The notes: generated by a model not told the origin, from the sequence alone. Counted from the first letter of the stretch, positions 1 to 8,927 are shown. The stretch: 64,000 nucleotides of DNA from Prevotella sp. AGR2160 (GCF_000424185.1 NZ_AUJK01000007.1:1-64000); one strand, 5' to 3'. Numbers and translations are program-made.

Positions 1-244
1 GGTTGCGAACAGGGAAGTCGTATATCATCCTCTCTTCACCGAAGCCGTTTGACTTGACGCCATCAAAGCCCTCTGGACGATTGTCCTTCTCATCAAGATA
101 TATGTGAAGCTCGGTCTTGTAAAGCTTCCCGTGATCTTTGGCTGGCTGCTCGTTGAAGTCCACCACGTCAAAGTAGTTAGTCACGCCCTCGGGGAGGATA
201 TATATCGCTAAACCTTTGTAGAAGTCTATCTTTTCTTGTTCCAT
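1..244 (-). CDS. ISAon1-family transposase N-terminal region protein (partial, cut by window edge)
   Basis: Reading from the ATG at 244 down to base 1 gives an open frame starting MEQEKIDFYKGLAIYILPEG, with YFDVVDF and a later EGFDGVKSNGFGEERMIYDFPVR segment. This matches the short N-terminal protein of ISAon1-like elements of Bacteroidota, which is usually followed by a separate catalytic transposase ORF. The rest of the element would lie to the left of the window, so intactness cannot be judged. The ATG is only five bases after a TACCTTTG box (250-257), so the transcript may be leaderless. Family assignment is from remembered motif similarity. Confidence 0.7.
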   Translation of the reverse strand, partial: MEQEKIDFYKGLAIYILPEGVTNYFDVVDFNEQPAKDHGKLYKTELHIYLDEKDNRPEGFDGVKSNGFGEERMIYDFPVRN

Positions 245-249
245 GACCG

Positions 250-257
250 CAAAGGTA
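250..257 (-). promoter_or_regulatory. TACCTTTG -7 box next to the transposase start
   Basis: On the minus strand the bases read TACCTTTG, a perfect TAnnTTTG Bacteroidota -7 box, followed by five bases and the ATG. No TTTG -33 box is seen at the expected distance. The remaining spacer to 450 holds an imperfect GC-rich dyad near 316-335 and nothing else I recognise; the insertion sequence terminus should lie in this spacer. Confidence 0.5.
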
Positions 258-450
258 AGCAAAAAAAATAGTTTTAGCACGCTATCATATCAAGTTCTTT
301 GGTTAGGCAGCGGCATCCGCCTGCCACGGACAATCCCCCTTGGGCCATTTTATGTTTTTGTCAGATCAAATTGACCTAATCATATCAGTTGTTTTTTGTT
401 ATCTCAAATAAATCTCGTTTTTTCTACAATAAACGGCAGAAATCAGCGTT

Positions 451-975
451 ATGAAGATGATGAAAAAGTATTTGTATTCTTTAGTATTCATTTTCGCCTG
501 TACGAATGTACAAGCTCAGGATATCCTCCCCGACGCCATGCCACAGAAAGCGCTGGGCGACCATCACGGCCGACCCACTACCGAACAACAGCTCTGTGGT
601 CCCGATGTCGTCGACGACCCCGAACCACTCTTCGAAGAACCTGAATCACTCGATCTCAATATCGAGAACTTGAAAAAGATGCTCGATAAATACGATATCA
701 AATGCAAGAAGATCGTACTGGCCCAGGCGCTGCTGGAGACCGGCTATTTCACGAGTAATGTATGCATGCAATGCCATAACATCTTCGGTCTGCGCCGTCC
801 CTCCGACGGCAGCTACTTCACCTTCGACCGATGGGAAGAGAGCGTGCGCGCCTACCGAGACGATGTACAGTACAAATATACCGGCGGCAACTACTACGCC
901 TTCCTCAACAACATCCACTATGCTGAGGACCGCGCCTACACCTCCAAAGTCATGAAGATCGCTAAAACACTTTAA
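451..975 (+). CDS. Secreted glucosaminidase-domain protein (peptidoglycan hydrolase)
   Basis: The 174-residue product starts with a signal peptide (MKMMKKYLYSLVFIFACTNVQA, residues 1-22) and ends with a compact glucosaminidase (PF01832-like) domain from about residue 70. The ALLETGYF stretch carries the probable catalytic glutamate E96, and the HNIFGL, WEESVRAYRDDV and YAEDRAYTSKV blocks are family hallmarks. It likely cleaves glycan strands in the periplasm. There is no cell-wall binding repeat. The ATG at 451 is chosen over the overlapping other-frame start at 396 because only this frame gives a signal peptide. panB follows 16 bases after the stop, so the two may be co-transcribed. Residues 22-70 are a variable linker containing HHGRPTTEQQ. 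Confidence 0.88.
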   Translation: MKMMKKYLYSLVFIFACTNVQAQDILPDAMPQKALGDHHGRPTTEQQLCGPDVVDDPEPLFEEPESLDLNIENLKKMLDKYDIKCKKIVLAQALLETGYFTSNVCMQCHNIFGLRRPSDGSYFTFDRWEESVRAYRDDVQYKYTGGNYYAFLNNIHYAEDRAYTSKVMKIAKTL

Positions 976-991
976 TTTTTATATTTAAATC

Positions 992-1810
992 ATGGGTTAC
1001 TTAACAACTGACAAGAAGAAAATTACAGCTAAGACATTTATCAAAATGAAGCAGGAAGGCGAAAAGATCGCCATGCTCACCTCATACGATTTCACCACCG
1101 CAGGCATCGTTGACGCCGCAGGCATCGATGGTATCCTTATCGGTGACTCCGCCAGCAATGTCATGCTCGGCAACAGTACCACACTGCCTATCACCATCGA
1201 TGACATGATCGTCTTCGCACGGGCCGTCGCACGAGCCTGCCATCACTGCTGCGTCGTCTGCGATATGCCTTTCGGCTCTTATCAGACTTCCCGCGAGGAT
1301 GGTATCCGCAATGCCGTTAAGATCATGAAGGCGACGGGTGTAGACGCCGTGAAGATGGAAGGCGGTGTAGAGATCGCCGATACCGTCAAGGGTATTGTCA
1401 ATGCCGGTATTCCCGTCATGGGACACCTCGGGCTCACGCCGCAGAGTATCCACCAGTTCGGCGGCTACGGCCTCCGCGCCAAGGAAGAGGCTGAAGCTGA
1501 GAAGCTCCTCTCCGATGCCAAGGCCCTCGAGGCTGCCGGCGTCTTCGGCATCACGCTGGAGAAAGTCCCTGCCGCACTGGCCAAGAAGGTCACGGAATCC
1601 GTCCACGTGCCGACCATCGGTATCGGTGCGGGCAATGGCTGCGACGGACAAATCCTCGTCTATGCCGACGCCTTGGGCATGACGAATGGCTTCAAGCCGA
1701 AATTCCTTCGACACTTCGCCGATATGAACAGCTGTATGACCAAAGGCGTGGAGGAATACGTGAAATGTGTCAAAGACTGCTCCTTCCCTTCTGAAACGGA
1801 AAGTTATTAA
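992..1810 (+). CDS. panB: 3-methyl-2-oxobutanoate hydroxymethyltransferase
   Basis: Ketopantoate hydroxymethyltransferase transfers a hydroxymethyl group from 5,10-methylene-tetrahydrofolate to 2-oxoisovalerate, the first committed step of pantothenate and CoA synthesis, in the cytoplasm. The 272-residue length is normal. Visible hallmarks are MLTSYDFTTAGIVD, the metal-binding IGDS (D52) and CDMPFGSYQ (D91), VKMEGG (K121, E123), MGHLGLTPQS and the IGIGAG phosphate-binding loop near residue 207. No other pantothenate genes are nearby. The upstream glucosaminidase gene ends 16 bases earlier; clpC follows after its own promoter. Confidence 0.97.
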   Translation: MGYLTTDKKKITAKTFIKMKQEGEKIAMLTSYDFTTAGIVDAAGIDGILIGDSASNVMLGNSTTLPITIDDMIVFARAVARACHHCCVVCDMPFGSYQTSREDGIRNAVKIMKATGVDAVKMEGGVEIADTVKGIVNAGIPVMGHLGLTPQSIHQFGGYGLRAKEEAEAEKLLSDAKALEAAGVFGITLEKVPAALAKKVTESVHVPTIGIGAGNGCDGQILVYADALGMTNGFKPKFLRHFADMNSCMTKGVEEYVKCVKDCSFPSETESY

Positions 1811-1833
1811 TCAGAAAGATTATTGGCATAATA

Positions 1834-1865
1834 TTTGTACAATTCCCAGAAATTATTTATTTTTG
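1834..1865 (+). promoter_or_regulatory. Promoter of clpC (TTTG-N20-TATTTTTG)
   Basis: A TTTG -33 box at 1834-1837 and a TATTTTTG -7 box at 1858-1865 are separated by 20 bases, which fits the Bacteroidota primary sigma consensus well. The clpC ATG is at 1905, leaving a leader of roughly 30 bases. Confidence 0.75.
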
Positions 1866-1904
1866 TAATCGAAAAAGCATTTAAAAAGAAAGGAATTGTA
1901 AAAT

Positions 1905-4454
1905 ATGACAAGTCAATTTTCACCCAAAGTATCGGAAGTGCTGGCTTTCTCCCGTGAAGAAGCGACGAGATTGGCAAGTCGGTCGGTAGGTCCGGAACAT
2001 CTGCTCCTCGGCATCCTGCGCGAGAAGAGCGGTGTCGTCCCTTCCCTATTGGAGAAAGAACATGTCGATATATCGGCCATCAAAGAGGAACTCGAAGAGA
2101 AAGTCCGTGAAGACGAGCTCTCTGAACCTTTGGTGACCTCAGAACTCGTGCTCAACGACCAGGCTAGCAAGATCCTCAAGCTTGCCGTCCTTGAGGCACG
2201 GGTACAGCACTCTCAAACTGTAGACGTACAACATATCCTCCTCGCCATTCTCCATGACCAGATGGATAATGGTGCTAAGGAGGTACTGGAATTCAACGAT
2301 ATTCATTACGAGGATACCCTCGCTGCCCTTCAGCAGATGACGGCGAAGAAAACCACCGACGGCTTCACCCTCCCCGAAGATATGGAGGACGAGGAAGAGG
2401 AGGATTATGGCGCCGGGGCCCAGGGCAGTCATGCCCAACAATCACGTTCCACTGCCACTGCTACGACACAACGTGGCGGCAATGGCAAGACACCAATCCT
2501 CAATGCCTTCAGCCATGACCTCACACAGGCTGCCGCTGAAGGAAAGCTCGACCCCGTCGTGGGACGTGAGAAAGAGATCCAGCGCGTCGTCGAGATCCTC
2601 GGACGCCGCAAGAAGAACAACCCGATCCTCATCGGTGAGCCCGGTGTCGGTAAGAGTGCCATCGTAGAAGGTCTCGCCCAGCTCATTGTCAAGCGCCACA
2701 CCTCGCCGATCCTCTTCAACAAGCGCGTCGTCAACCTCGATATGACTGCCATTGTGGCGGGAACGAAATACCGCGGACAGTTTGAGGAACGTATCAAAGG
2801 ACTCATCAAGGAACTAGAACAGAATCCTGATATCATCGTGTTTATCGATGAGATCCATACGATCATCGGTGCAGGCAGCAACCCGGGTACGATGGATGCC
2901 GCAAACATCCTCAAGCCGGCCTTGGCCCGTGGCGTCATCCAGTGCATCGGTGCCACGACACTCGACGAATACCGTAACTCCATCGAGAAAGACGGTGCCC
3001 TCGAGCGCCGCTTCCAGAAAGTCATGGTAGAGCCTACGACGGCCAGTGAGACGTTGCAGATCCTCGAGAATATCAAAGAACGTTATGAGCAGCACCACCA
3101 TGTCAGTTATTCTGACGAGGCACTGAAAGCCTGTGTCAAATTGGCAGACCGCTATATCAACGACCGGTTCTTCCCCGACAAAGCCATCGACATTATGGAT
3201 GAGGTCGGCAGCCGGGTACATCTCCAGCATGCCACCGTTCCGCCTGAACTCGCTGAGAAAGAGAAGGAGATCGACGAGACAAAGCTGAAGAAGCAGGAGG
3301 CTGTGAAGAATCAGAATTTCGAACTCGCCGCCAGCTACCGTGACCAACAAACACAGTTGGAACAGGAGCTCAGTGATATCCAGCGTCAATGGGCGCAGGG
3401 CGACAGTCATGAGAAGGCAACGATCGATGAAGGTCAGGTGGCGGATATTGTCGCTATGATGACCGGTATCCCCGTACAGCGGATGGCGGAAGCTGAAGGC
3501 GTCCGACTGCGTAACATGGCCGGTGAACTGAAGAAGAAGGTCATCGCTCAGGATCCTGCCATCGACAAGATGGTGAAGGCTATCCAGCGCAACCGCATCG
3601 GACTGAAGGATCCCAACCACCCCATCGGCGTGTTTATGTTCCTCGGTCCTACGGGTGTCGGTAAGACTTATCTCGCCAAACAGCTCGCGGAACAGATGTT
3701 TGGCTCGAAAGACGCGCTCATCCGTATCGATATGAGTGAGTATACCGAGAGCTTCAACACCTCACGTCTCATCGGCGCTCCTCCGGGGTACGTCGGCTAC
3801 GAGGAGGGTGGACAGCTCACCGAACAGGTGCGCCGGCACCCCTACTCCATCGTGCTCCTCGACGAGATTGAGAAGGCGCATGCCAACGTCTTCAACATGC
3901 TCCTCCAGCTGCTCGATGAAGGACGGCTGACGGATGGCAACGGACGGACGGTAGATTTCCGTAACACGATCATCATCATGACTTCCAATGCCGGTACACG
4001 ACAGTTGAAGGAGTTCAGCCACGGCGTCGGCTTCACGGCCGGAAACGCTGCCGGACTCGCCCTGAACGATACGGACAAGCAATACGCACGATCCATCATC
4101 CAGAAGAGCCTCAGCAAGCAGTTCTCGCCGGAGTTCCTGAACCGCCTCGACGAGATCATCACCTTCGACCAGCTCGATCTCAACGCCATCAAGAAGATCA
4201 TCGACATCGAACTGTCGGGGCTCTATAAGCGCATCAATGACTTGGGCTATAAAGTCACCATTACTGATAAAGCGAAGGAGTTCGTAGCCACGAAAGGCTA
4301 TGACGTACAGTTCGGCGCCCGTCCGCTGAAACGTGCCATCCAACAGTATATCGAGGATGGTCTCTGTGAACGGATCCTCAGTGGTGACATCAAGGAAGGC
4401 GATACCATCTCCATCGGCAAAGATCCCCATCAGGAAGCCCTCACTTTTAAATAA
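1905..4454 (+). CDS. clpC: ATP-dependent Clp protease ATP-binding subunit ClpC
   Basis: This 849-residue AAA+ unfoldase feeds substrates to ClpP. Domains in order: two Clp-N repeats (about 1-150), an acidic and low-complexity linker (about 155-200, with DMEDEEEEDYG), AAA-1 with Walker A GEPGVGKS near 243, a middle region with a UVR-like helix pair around 453-500 (KKQEAVKNQNFELAASYRD), AAA-2 with Walker A GPTGVGKT near 580, and a C-terminal D2 small domain. A VGF tripeptide near 707 sits where the ClpP-binding loop is expected. The UVR-like segment and length point to ClpC rather than ClpA or ClpB. A strong promoter lies upstream and a strong terminator downstream, so it is probably monocistronic. 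clpP is not in the window. Confidence 0.95.
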   Translation: MTSQFSPKVSEVLAFSREEATRLASRSVGPEHLLLGILREKSGVVPSLLEKEHVDISAIKEELEEKVREDELSEPLVTSELVLNDQASKILKLAVLEARVQHSQTVDVQHILLAILHDQMDNGAKEVLEFNDIHYEDTLAALQQMTAKKTTDGFTLPEDMEDEEEEDYGAGAQGSHAQQSRSTATATTQRGGNGKTPILNAFSHDLTQAAAEGKLDPVVGREKEIQRVVEILGRRKKNNPILIGEPGVGKSAIVEGLAQLIVKRHTSPILFNKRVVNLDMTAIVAGTKYRGQFEERIKGLIKELEQNPDIIVFIDEIHTIIGAGSNPGTMDAANILKPALARGVIQCIGATTLDEYRNSIEKDGALERRFQKVMVEPTTASETLQILENIKERYEQHHHVSYSDEALKACVKLADRYINDRFFPDKAIDIMDEVGSRVHLQHATVPPELAEKEKEIDETKLKKQEAVKNQNFELAASYRDQQTQLEQELSDIQRQWAQGDSHEKATIDEGQVADIVAMMTGIPVQRMAEAEGVRLRNMAGELKKKVIAQDPAIDKMVKAIQRNRIGLKDPNHPIGVFMFLGPTGVGKTYLAKQLAEQMFGSKDALIRIDMSEYTESFNTSRLIGAPPGYVGYEEGGQLTEQVRRHPYSIVLLDEIEKAHANVFNMLLQLLDEGRLTDGNGRTVDFRNTIIIMTSNAGTRQLKEFSHGVGFTAGNAAGLALNDTDKQYARSIIQKSLSKQFSPEFLNRLDEIITFDQLDLNAIKKIIDIELSGLYKRINDLGYKVTITDKAKEFVATKGYDVQFGARPLKRAIQQYIEDGLCERILSGDIKEGDTISIGKDPHQEALTFK

Positions 4455-4513
4455 TCAGGCGCTGAAGTTCCCATCGGAACACAAAAGAAAGAAAAAATCA
4501 AAAATCTTTGAAA

Positions 4514-4548
4514 AAACCGGTCAAAATATTTGGCCGGTTTATTTTTTT
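4514..4548 (+). terminator. Rho-independent terminator of clpC
   Basis: The arm AAACCGGTC (4514-4522) pairs with GGCCGGTTT (4532-4540) over nine pairs including one G-U, with a nine-base AT-rich loop, followed by ATTTTTTTT. The right arm also contains the TTTG (4529-4532) that serves as -33 box of the tRNA promoter. Confidence 0.9.
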
Positions 4549-4560
4549 TGTGTACCTTTG
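4529..4560 (+). promoter_or_regulatory. Promoter of tRNA-Thr (TTTG-N20-TACCTTTG)
   Basis: A TTTG at 4529-4532 and TACCTTTG at 4553-4560 are separated by 20 bases, an excellent fit to the Bacteroidota consensus. The tRNA-Thr gene starts at 4603. The -33 box is embedded in the clpC terminator hairpin. Confidence 0.8.
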
Positions 4561-4602
4561 CAATCGCTTTTCAAGAGGAAAGCATTTTGACTTGTTGGAG
4601 TC

Positions 4603-4675
<73 letters not shown>

Positions 4676-4681
4676 CAAAGG

Positions 4682-4706
4682 AGGAATCGAAAGATTCCTT
4701 TTTTTG
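4682..4706 (+). terminator. Terminator between the two tRNA genes
   Basis: AGGAATC (4682-4688), loop GAAA, GATTCCT (4693-4699) followed by a T run forms a seven-pair hairpin with a stable GNRA-type tetraloop. It should end much of the tRNA-Thr transcript before tRNA-Gly. Confidence 0.85.
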
Positions 4707-4718
4707 TTTTATACCTTT

Positions 4719-4789
4719 GCGGAATTAGCACATCGGTAGTGCATCAGCTTCCCAAGCTGAGGAGGCGGGTTCGACTCCCGTATTCCGCT
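4719..4789 (+). tRNA. tRNA-Gly (anticodon CCC)
   Basis: Cloverleaf: acceptor GCGGAAT/ATTCCGC, D arm GCAC-ATCGGTA-GTGC, anticodon stem TCAGC/GCTGA with loop TTCCCAA (anticodon CCC), four-base variable loop, T arm GCGGG-TTCGACT-CCCGT. Length is 71 bases with discriminator T; CCA is not encoded. The first base G4719 is also the last base of a TACCTTTG box (4712-4719), an odd placement discussed in the findings. Confidence 0.97.
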
Positions 4790-4864
4790 CTCCGTTTGGA
4801 GAATAAAAATTTTCAAACATTACACATGAATATTTAAGCTCAATAATACTTCAACTGATCGACA

Positions 4865-5488
4865 ATGAAAAAAATATCTCTCCTCCTCATCCTGTTTTTA
4901 GCGGTCATGGCGCTTCATGCCCAAGGCTATTACACGCAGTATTATCACAATCCCTCACTGCTCACGAAAGCAGAGGAATGGATGAAAAGCGGCGAATGGC
5001 GCTGCGGATTCACAGCGGCTGATCCTCACCCAAGCGTGAATACCATTGAGTTCTACGAACAGTATCAGAAGAATCCCGAACAGTGGAAAGCGCTCTTCTC
5101 ATGGCTCGCCCACACTGACCTGCTGACTCTCCCAAAAGGAAAACACCCTATTGAAGGCAGCAACCTCGTGGTAAGTGTGGAGGATGATGTCAACCGGCCA
5201 TTGGAAAAGCGCAAGAGCGAGAGCCATCATCATCACATCGACTTCCAATATGTCGTCCGGGGCACAGAGCGCTTCGGCATAATCGACCATTACACAAGTA
5301 CACCCAACTGTCGCTATAAGCCCGATGTCATCCACTATGACTATCAGGTGGAGAAAACACGGTTCATGGACAGTAATCCACGCCAGTTCTTCATCTTCTT
5401 CCCCGGCGACTGGCATATCGCTAAGATTAAAAACGATACCGATGACCAACAGATCCGTGTCATCGTGGTAAAAGTAGATTATAAATAA
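4865..5488 (+). CDS. YhcH/YjgK/YiaL family cupin protein with signal peptide
   Basis: The 207-residue product has a signal peptide (MKKISLLLILFLAVMALHAQ) and then a YhcH/YjgK/YiaL (DUF386) domain. Supporting blocks are HHHHIDFQYVVRGTERFGI, with the histidine and glutamine positions expected to bind metal in this cupin-like fold, and the C-terminal FFPGDWHIAKIK. Relatives take part in sialic acid or beta-galactoside metabolism, but the substrate cannot be read here. The export signal suggests a periplasmic role, unlike the cytoplasmic E. coli relatives. The HAD phosphatase gene begins five bases after the stop, so both are probably one transcript. Confidence 0.85.
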   Translation: MKKISLLLILFLAVMALHAQGYYTQYYHNPSLLTKAEEWMKSGEWRCGFTAADPHPSVNTIEFYEQYQKNPEQWKALFSWLAHTDLLTLPKGKHPIEGSNLVVSVEDDVNRPLEKRKSESHHHHIDFQYVVRGTERFGIIDHYTSTPNCRYKPDVIHYDYQVEKTRFMDSNPRQFFIFFPGDWHIAKIKNDTDDQQIRVIVVKVDYK

Positions 5489-5493
5489 GGTAT

Positions 5494-6267
5494 ATGATCA
5501 AAGCGCTATTCTTCGATATCGACGGCACGCTCGTCAGTTTCAAGACACACCGTATTCCGCAGTCAACGGTAGACGCCCTGCAGCGCGCCCACGACAAAGG
5601 CGTGAAAATCTTTATCTCTACGGGACGCCCCGTGCCCTTCATCAATAACCTCGGTCAGATCGAGCCACTCATCGACGGCTATATCACCACCACCGGCGCC
5701 TATTGTTTCATCGGTGACAAGGTGGTCTGTGAATATCCGATGAACAGGGATGAGGTTCAGAAGATCATGGACATGGCCAACAGAGACGGGAAGACGACGG
5801 CTGTCGTTGGCCAAAAGGATATCGCCATCATCAACCCCAAGCAGGTAGCTGAGGAAGTGTTCATCAAAGGTCTGGGACTGACGGACTTCTCCTTCACGCC
5901 ATTGGACATCGTTTTGAAACAGCCCATTCTGCAGGTGACACCTTTCTTCACGGCCGAAGAGGAGGCAGAACTGAAACCACTAATCCCTCACTGTATCAGC
6001 AGCCGCTGGCATCCCGCCTTCACGGATATCACCGACAGTCATGCCGACAAGGGAAAAGCGCTCCATGCCATGGCTGACACCCTCGGTCTGAGCCTCAAAG
6101 AAACGGCCGCCTTCGGTGACGGTGGCAATGACATCCCCATCATCCGTGAGGCTGGCATCGGTGTCGCCATGGGCAACGCAAAGGAGGACGTCAAAACGGT
6201 CGCAGACCTTGTCACCCGTGATATCGATGATGGTGGCATCGCCGCCGCACTGAACAAACTCTTGTAG
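5494..6267 (+). CDS. Cof-type HAD-IIB family hydrolase
   Basis: The 257-residue cytoplasmic phosphatase carries HAD motif I DIDGTLVSF (D8 nucleophile, D10 acid/base), motif II FISTGRP, a lysine in GKALHAM and motif III AFGDGGNDIPI near residue 208, with the large C2B cap between motifs II and III. Members dephosphorylate sugar phosphates and related metabolites; the real substrate is not predictable. It is five bases downstream of the YhcH-like gene, which suggests sugar metabolism. It converges with the GH25 gene with only 11 bases between stops and no visible terminator. Confidence 0.92.
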   Translation: MIKALFFDIDGTLVSFKTHRIPQSTVDALQRAHDKGVKIFISTGRPVPFINNLGQIEPLIDGYITTTGAYCFIGDKVVCEYPMNRDEVQKIMDMANRDGKTTAVVGQKDIAIINPKQVAEEVFIKGLGLTDFSFTPLDIVLKQPILQVTPFFTAEEEAELKPLIPHCISSRWHPAFTDITDSHADKGKALHAMADTLGLSLKETAAFGDGGNDIPIIREAGIGVAMGNAKEDVKTVADLVTRDIDDGGIAAALNKLL

Positions 6268-6278
6268 GGAGAGGCCCC

Positions 6279-7214
6279 TTATTCGTCTATATCTTCTTCT
6301 TTGACTTCATCAGGACTGTAATCGGGCTCCTCTTCTTCATCGTCCTCATGACCGCCGATGGTTAATTTCCGGAGATCATAATAACTGCCGTTATAAATAT
6401 TCAGGTCTACATAACCACGGATGCCCGGCAACTTACCGGCATCCGTATGCTGCCAGAATTTCCACGGCCCCTTGTATTCCACCTTCCCCACATAATAATG
6501 GGCGATCCAATAAGGATAATCATCGAAGACGGAAGCAGAAAGATAGGTCTCCTTAAACTTATAATAAGAATAAATGATAGGCTTCACATGATAACGGTCC
6601 TCCACAATATGCAGCCATGTAAGGACGTCCGTCTGGAAATCTTCTATGCTCTGATTCTGCGGCTTATGCTCAATATCGAGAACGGGAGGCAGGTCTCCAT
6701 CCGTCAAATGAACCTTATCGAGGAAATGATAAGCCTGGGCGCGAGCTGAACTCTTCGTACTCCAGAAATGATAGGCACCACGGATGAAACCATACTCACG
6801 GGCATTGCGGAAATTATCCACGAAATTCTCATCCATCTGCGTACTGCCTTCCGTCGATTTTACAATGACAAAACGTAAGGGACAGCCGTTGATCATCGCG
6901 TTACGTAACTGTTCCCAGTCGATATTCCCTTGATAATGACTGATATCAATACCTTGTATATCATAACCCGAAGGATAATTGGGATCACCATAGAGGGCAC
7001 GCCAACGGAAACCTGTAGGACTGACAAAGAAAAACCAAAAAGCCCAGATATAAAGAACTATAACTCCCATACCGCCAAGCCACCAGCTCCAACGGGGCAG
7101 ACGGCGGAGAAAAGGGGGCAAAAGACGACGGGAACGCGAATGACGAACACGACGCCCCGTCCGCCTCCTCGAAGAAGACGCCTTGCGCTGTGTTATCCTT
7201 CGTGTTCCCGTCAT
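6279..7214 (-). CDS. Membrane-anchored GH25 lysozyme
   Basis: The 311-residue protein has a very basic N-terminal tail (about residues 4-40, dominated by R, S and K), one transmembrane helix (about 44-64) and a GH25 muramidase domain from about residue 84. The active site is visible as GIDISHYQG (D90) and VLDIE (D180, E182). The catalytic domain should face the periplasm and cut the MurNAc-GlcNAc bond of peptidoglycan. The C-terminus is a strongly acidic tail (GGHEDDEEEEPDYSPDE). Start is the ATG at 7214, preceded by the pfp terminator, so it may be transcribed separately or by read-through from pfp. Confidence 0.9.
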   Translation of the reverse strand: MTGTRRITQRKASSSRRRTGRRVRHSRSRRLLPPFLRRLPRWSWWLGGMGVIVLYIWAFWFFFVSPTGFRWRALYGDPNYPSGYDIQGIDISHYQGNIDWEQLRNAMINGCPLRFVIVKSTEGSTQMDENFVDNFRNAREYGFIRGAYHFWSTKSSARAQAYHFLDKVHLTDGDLPPVLDIEHKPQNQSIEDFQTDVLTWLHIVEDRYHVKPIIYSYYKFKETYLSASVFDDYPYWIAHYYVGKVEYKGPWKFWQHTDAGKLPGIRGYVDLNIYNGSYYDLRKLTIGGHEDDEEEEPDYSPDEVKEEDIDE

Positions 7215-7217
7215 ATA

Positions 7218-7250
7218 CAGAAAAGATAAAGACGGCGATGAGCCGCCTTT
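7218..7250 (-). terminator. Terminator of pfp
   Basis: On the minus strand AAAGGCGGC pairs with GCCGTCTTT (one G-U pair) around loop TCATC, and a T-rich tract follows. It lies between the pfp stop (7278) and the GH25 start (7214). Confidence 0.65.
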
Positions 7251-7277
7251 ACCATGATTTAGTTCAAACGATATTCT

Positions 7278-8927
7278 TTATTTTCCCTGCTCAAGAGCCA
7301 GCGTCTTCGTCGGCTGGTCGCAGACATCAGCAGGACCCCAGTACTGGATAGGACCGGGATAGACATACTCGGTATTCTTGGCAAGCTCGTCACGCATAGC
7401 GGCCCATGCCTTGAAGGGTGCGCCGTCAAGCTCTACGAGAGCCTTGCGGATCACCGGCTTCATCTCACCATTACGACGCTCCATGTTCATCATCATCGTG
7501 ATAGGCACACCACCGGCTTTCCACTCGTCACGGTTCTGTGCGGCAACGTTCTTCACGATGGCCATGTAACCGGTCTTGCCGTTGGCGATGAGCTGTGCGG
7601 CACTCGTTCCCAGAGCGTAGCAGTAGTCAGCGTCGAAGTTGGAAGGAGCAGCACAACGACCCTCATAACCGAAGAAGTGATGCTGTGCGGCGAACTTGCC
7701 GTTATACTTGCCTTCCTTCTTCCACTCAGCAAGCTTGTTGCCAACCATCTCGGAGATGAGCTTCTCGGTCTCGATGAGAGAAACCTGTACGTTTCCGTGC
7801 GGGTCACGGTCGAGAGAAAGCTGACGGGCAACGCCCTCAGGCAGTGTGGCGAAGGTCTCGGCATTCTCCTTGCTCAGATGAGCGAGGATGTAAGCACGCT
7901 GGGCGTCCTTGTCGAGGTCCTTGTAGTCAGCGCCGTGAGCAGCGAGCAGGTCGTTGAGCTCCTGGATCAGACGGCCGATAGCGGGGATGAACTCGATGAG
8001 ACCCTCAGGGATGAGGACTACACCGAAGTTGTTACCCTGCTCGGCACGGTAAGCGACAACCTTGGCGATAGACTCAACAATCTGGTTAAGCGTCATATCC
8101 TTGGCCTGTACCTCTTCAGAAATCAGACAGATATTCGGGTGAGTCTGAAGGGCGCACTCCAGAGCGATATGGCTGGCGCTGCGGCCCATGAGCTTGACGA
8201 AGTGCCAGTACTTGCGGGCAGAGTTACAGTCACGCTCAATGTTACCGATGAGCTCGGAGTAGGTCTTCGTAGCGGTATCGAAACCGAAAGAGGTCTCAAT
8301 CTGGTCGTTCTTCAAGTCACCATCGATAGTCTTCGGACAACCGATGACCTGAACGCCGTACTTCTTGGCAGCATAATATTCAGCGAGGACACAGGCATTG
8401 GTGTTGGAGTCATCACCACCAATGATCACGATAGCCTTGATGTCGAGCTTGCGGATGATCTGCAGACCCTTCTCAAACTGGTCTTCCTTCTCCAGTTTCG
8501 TACGACCGGAACCGATCATGTCGAAACCACCCGTATTGCGGTAGTCCTTCAGAAAGTCCTCCGTGATCTCAATATAGTTGTGATCAACGAGACCACCGGG
8601 ACCCATGAGGAAGCCATAGAGGCGGTTCTCAGGATTGAGCTTCTTCAGCGTATCGAAGAGGCCGGTGATAACGTTGTGACCACCAGGAGCCTGACCACCG
8701 GAGAGGATGACACCGATGTTCATCTTCGCACGGTTCTCCTCATCACCAGGAACGAACTCGATGAGCGGCATACCATAGGTGTTAGGGAAGAGCTTCTTAA
8801 TCTCTTCCTGGTTGTCTACACTCTGCGTAGGAGCACCTTCCTGAACCTTAACGGCACCCTGGAGAGCCTTCGGCAGCTTCGGCTGGTAAGCAGCTCTCTC
8901 TTTCTGCAATGCACTAATTTCCTTCAT
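7278..8927 (-). CDS. pfp: Diphosphate--fructose-6-phosphate 1-phosphotransferase
   Basis: The enzyme interconverts fructose 6-phosphate and fructose 1,6-bisphosphate using pyrophosphate, making this glycolytic step reversible and ATP-sparing. The 549-residue length fits the long PPi-PFK clade. Diagnostic residues are GGQAPGGHN near 77-84, GGDDS at 170-174 (D173 instead of the glycine of ATP enzymes is the PPi marker), KTIDGD at 199-204 with catalytic D202, [11 protein letters not shown] and the IPEG sugar-binding loop. The start is supported by the family-typical [28 protein letters not shown] -7 box lies 43 bases upstream. Confidence 0.97.
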   Translation of the reverse strand: MKEISALQKERAAYQPKLPKALQGAVKVQEGAPTQSVDNQEEIKKLFPNTYGMPLIEFVPGDEENRAKMNIGVILSGGQAPGGHNVITGLFDTLKKLNPENRLYGFLMGPGGLVDHNYIEITEDFLKDYRNTGGFDMIGSGRTKLEKEDQFEKGLQIIRKLDIKAIVIIGGDDSNTNACVLAEYYAAKKYGVQVIGCPKTIDGDLKNDQIETSFGFDTATKTYSELIGNIERDCNSARKYWHFVKLMGRSASHIALECALQTHPNICLISEEVQAKDMTLNQIVESIAKVVAYRAEQGNNFGVVLIPEGLIEFIPAIGRLIQELNDLLAAHGADYKDLDKDAQRAYILAHLSKENAETFATLPEGVARQLSLDRDPHGNVQVSLIETEKLISEMVGNKLAEWKKEGKYNGKFAAQHHFFGYEGRCAAPSNFDADYCYALGTSAAQLIANGKTGYMAIVKNVAAQNRDEWKAGGVPITMMMNMERRNGEMKPVIRKALVELDGAPFKAWAAMRDELAKNTEYVYPGPIQYWGPADVCDQPTKTLALEQGK

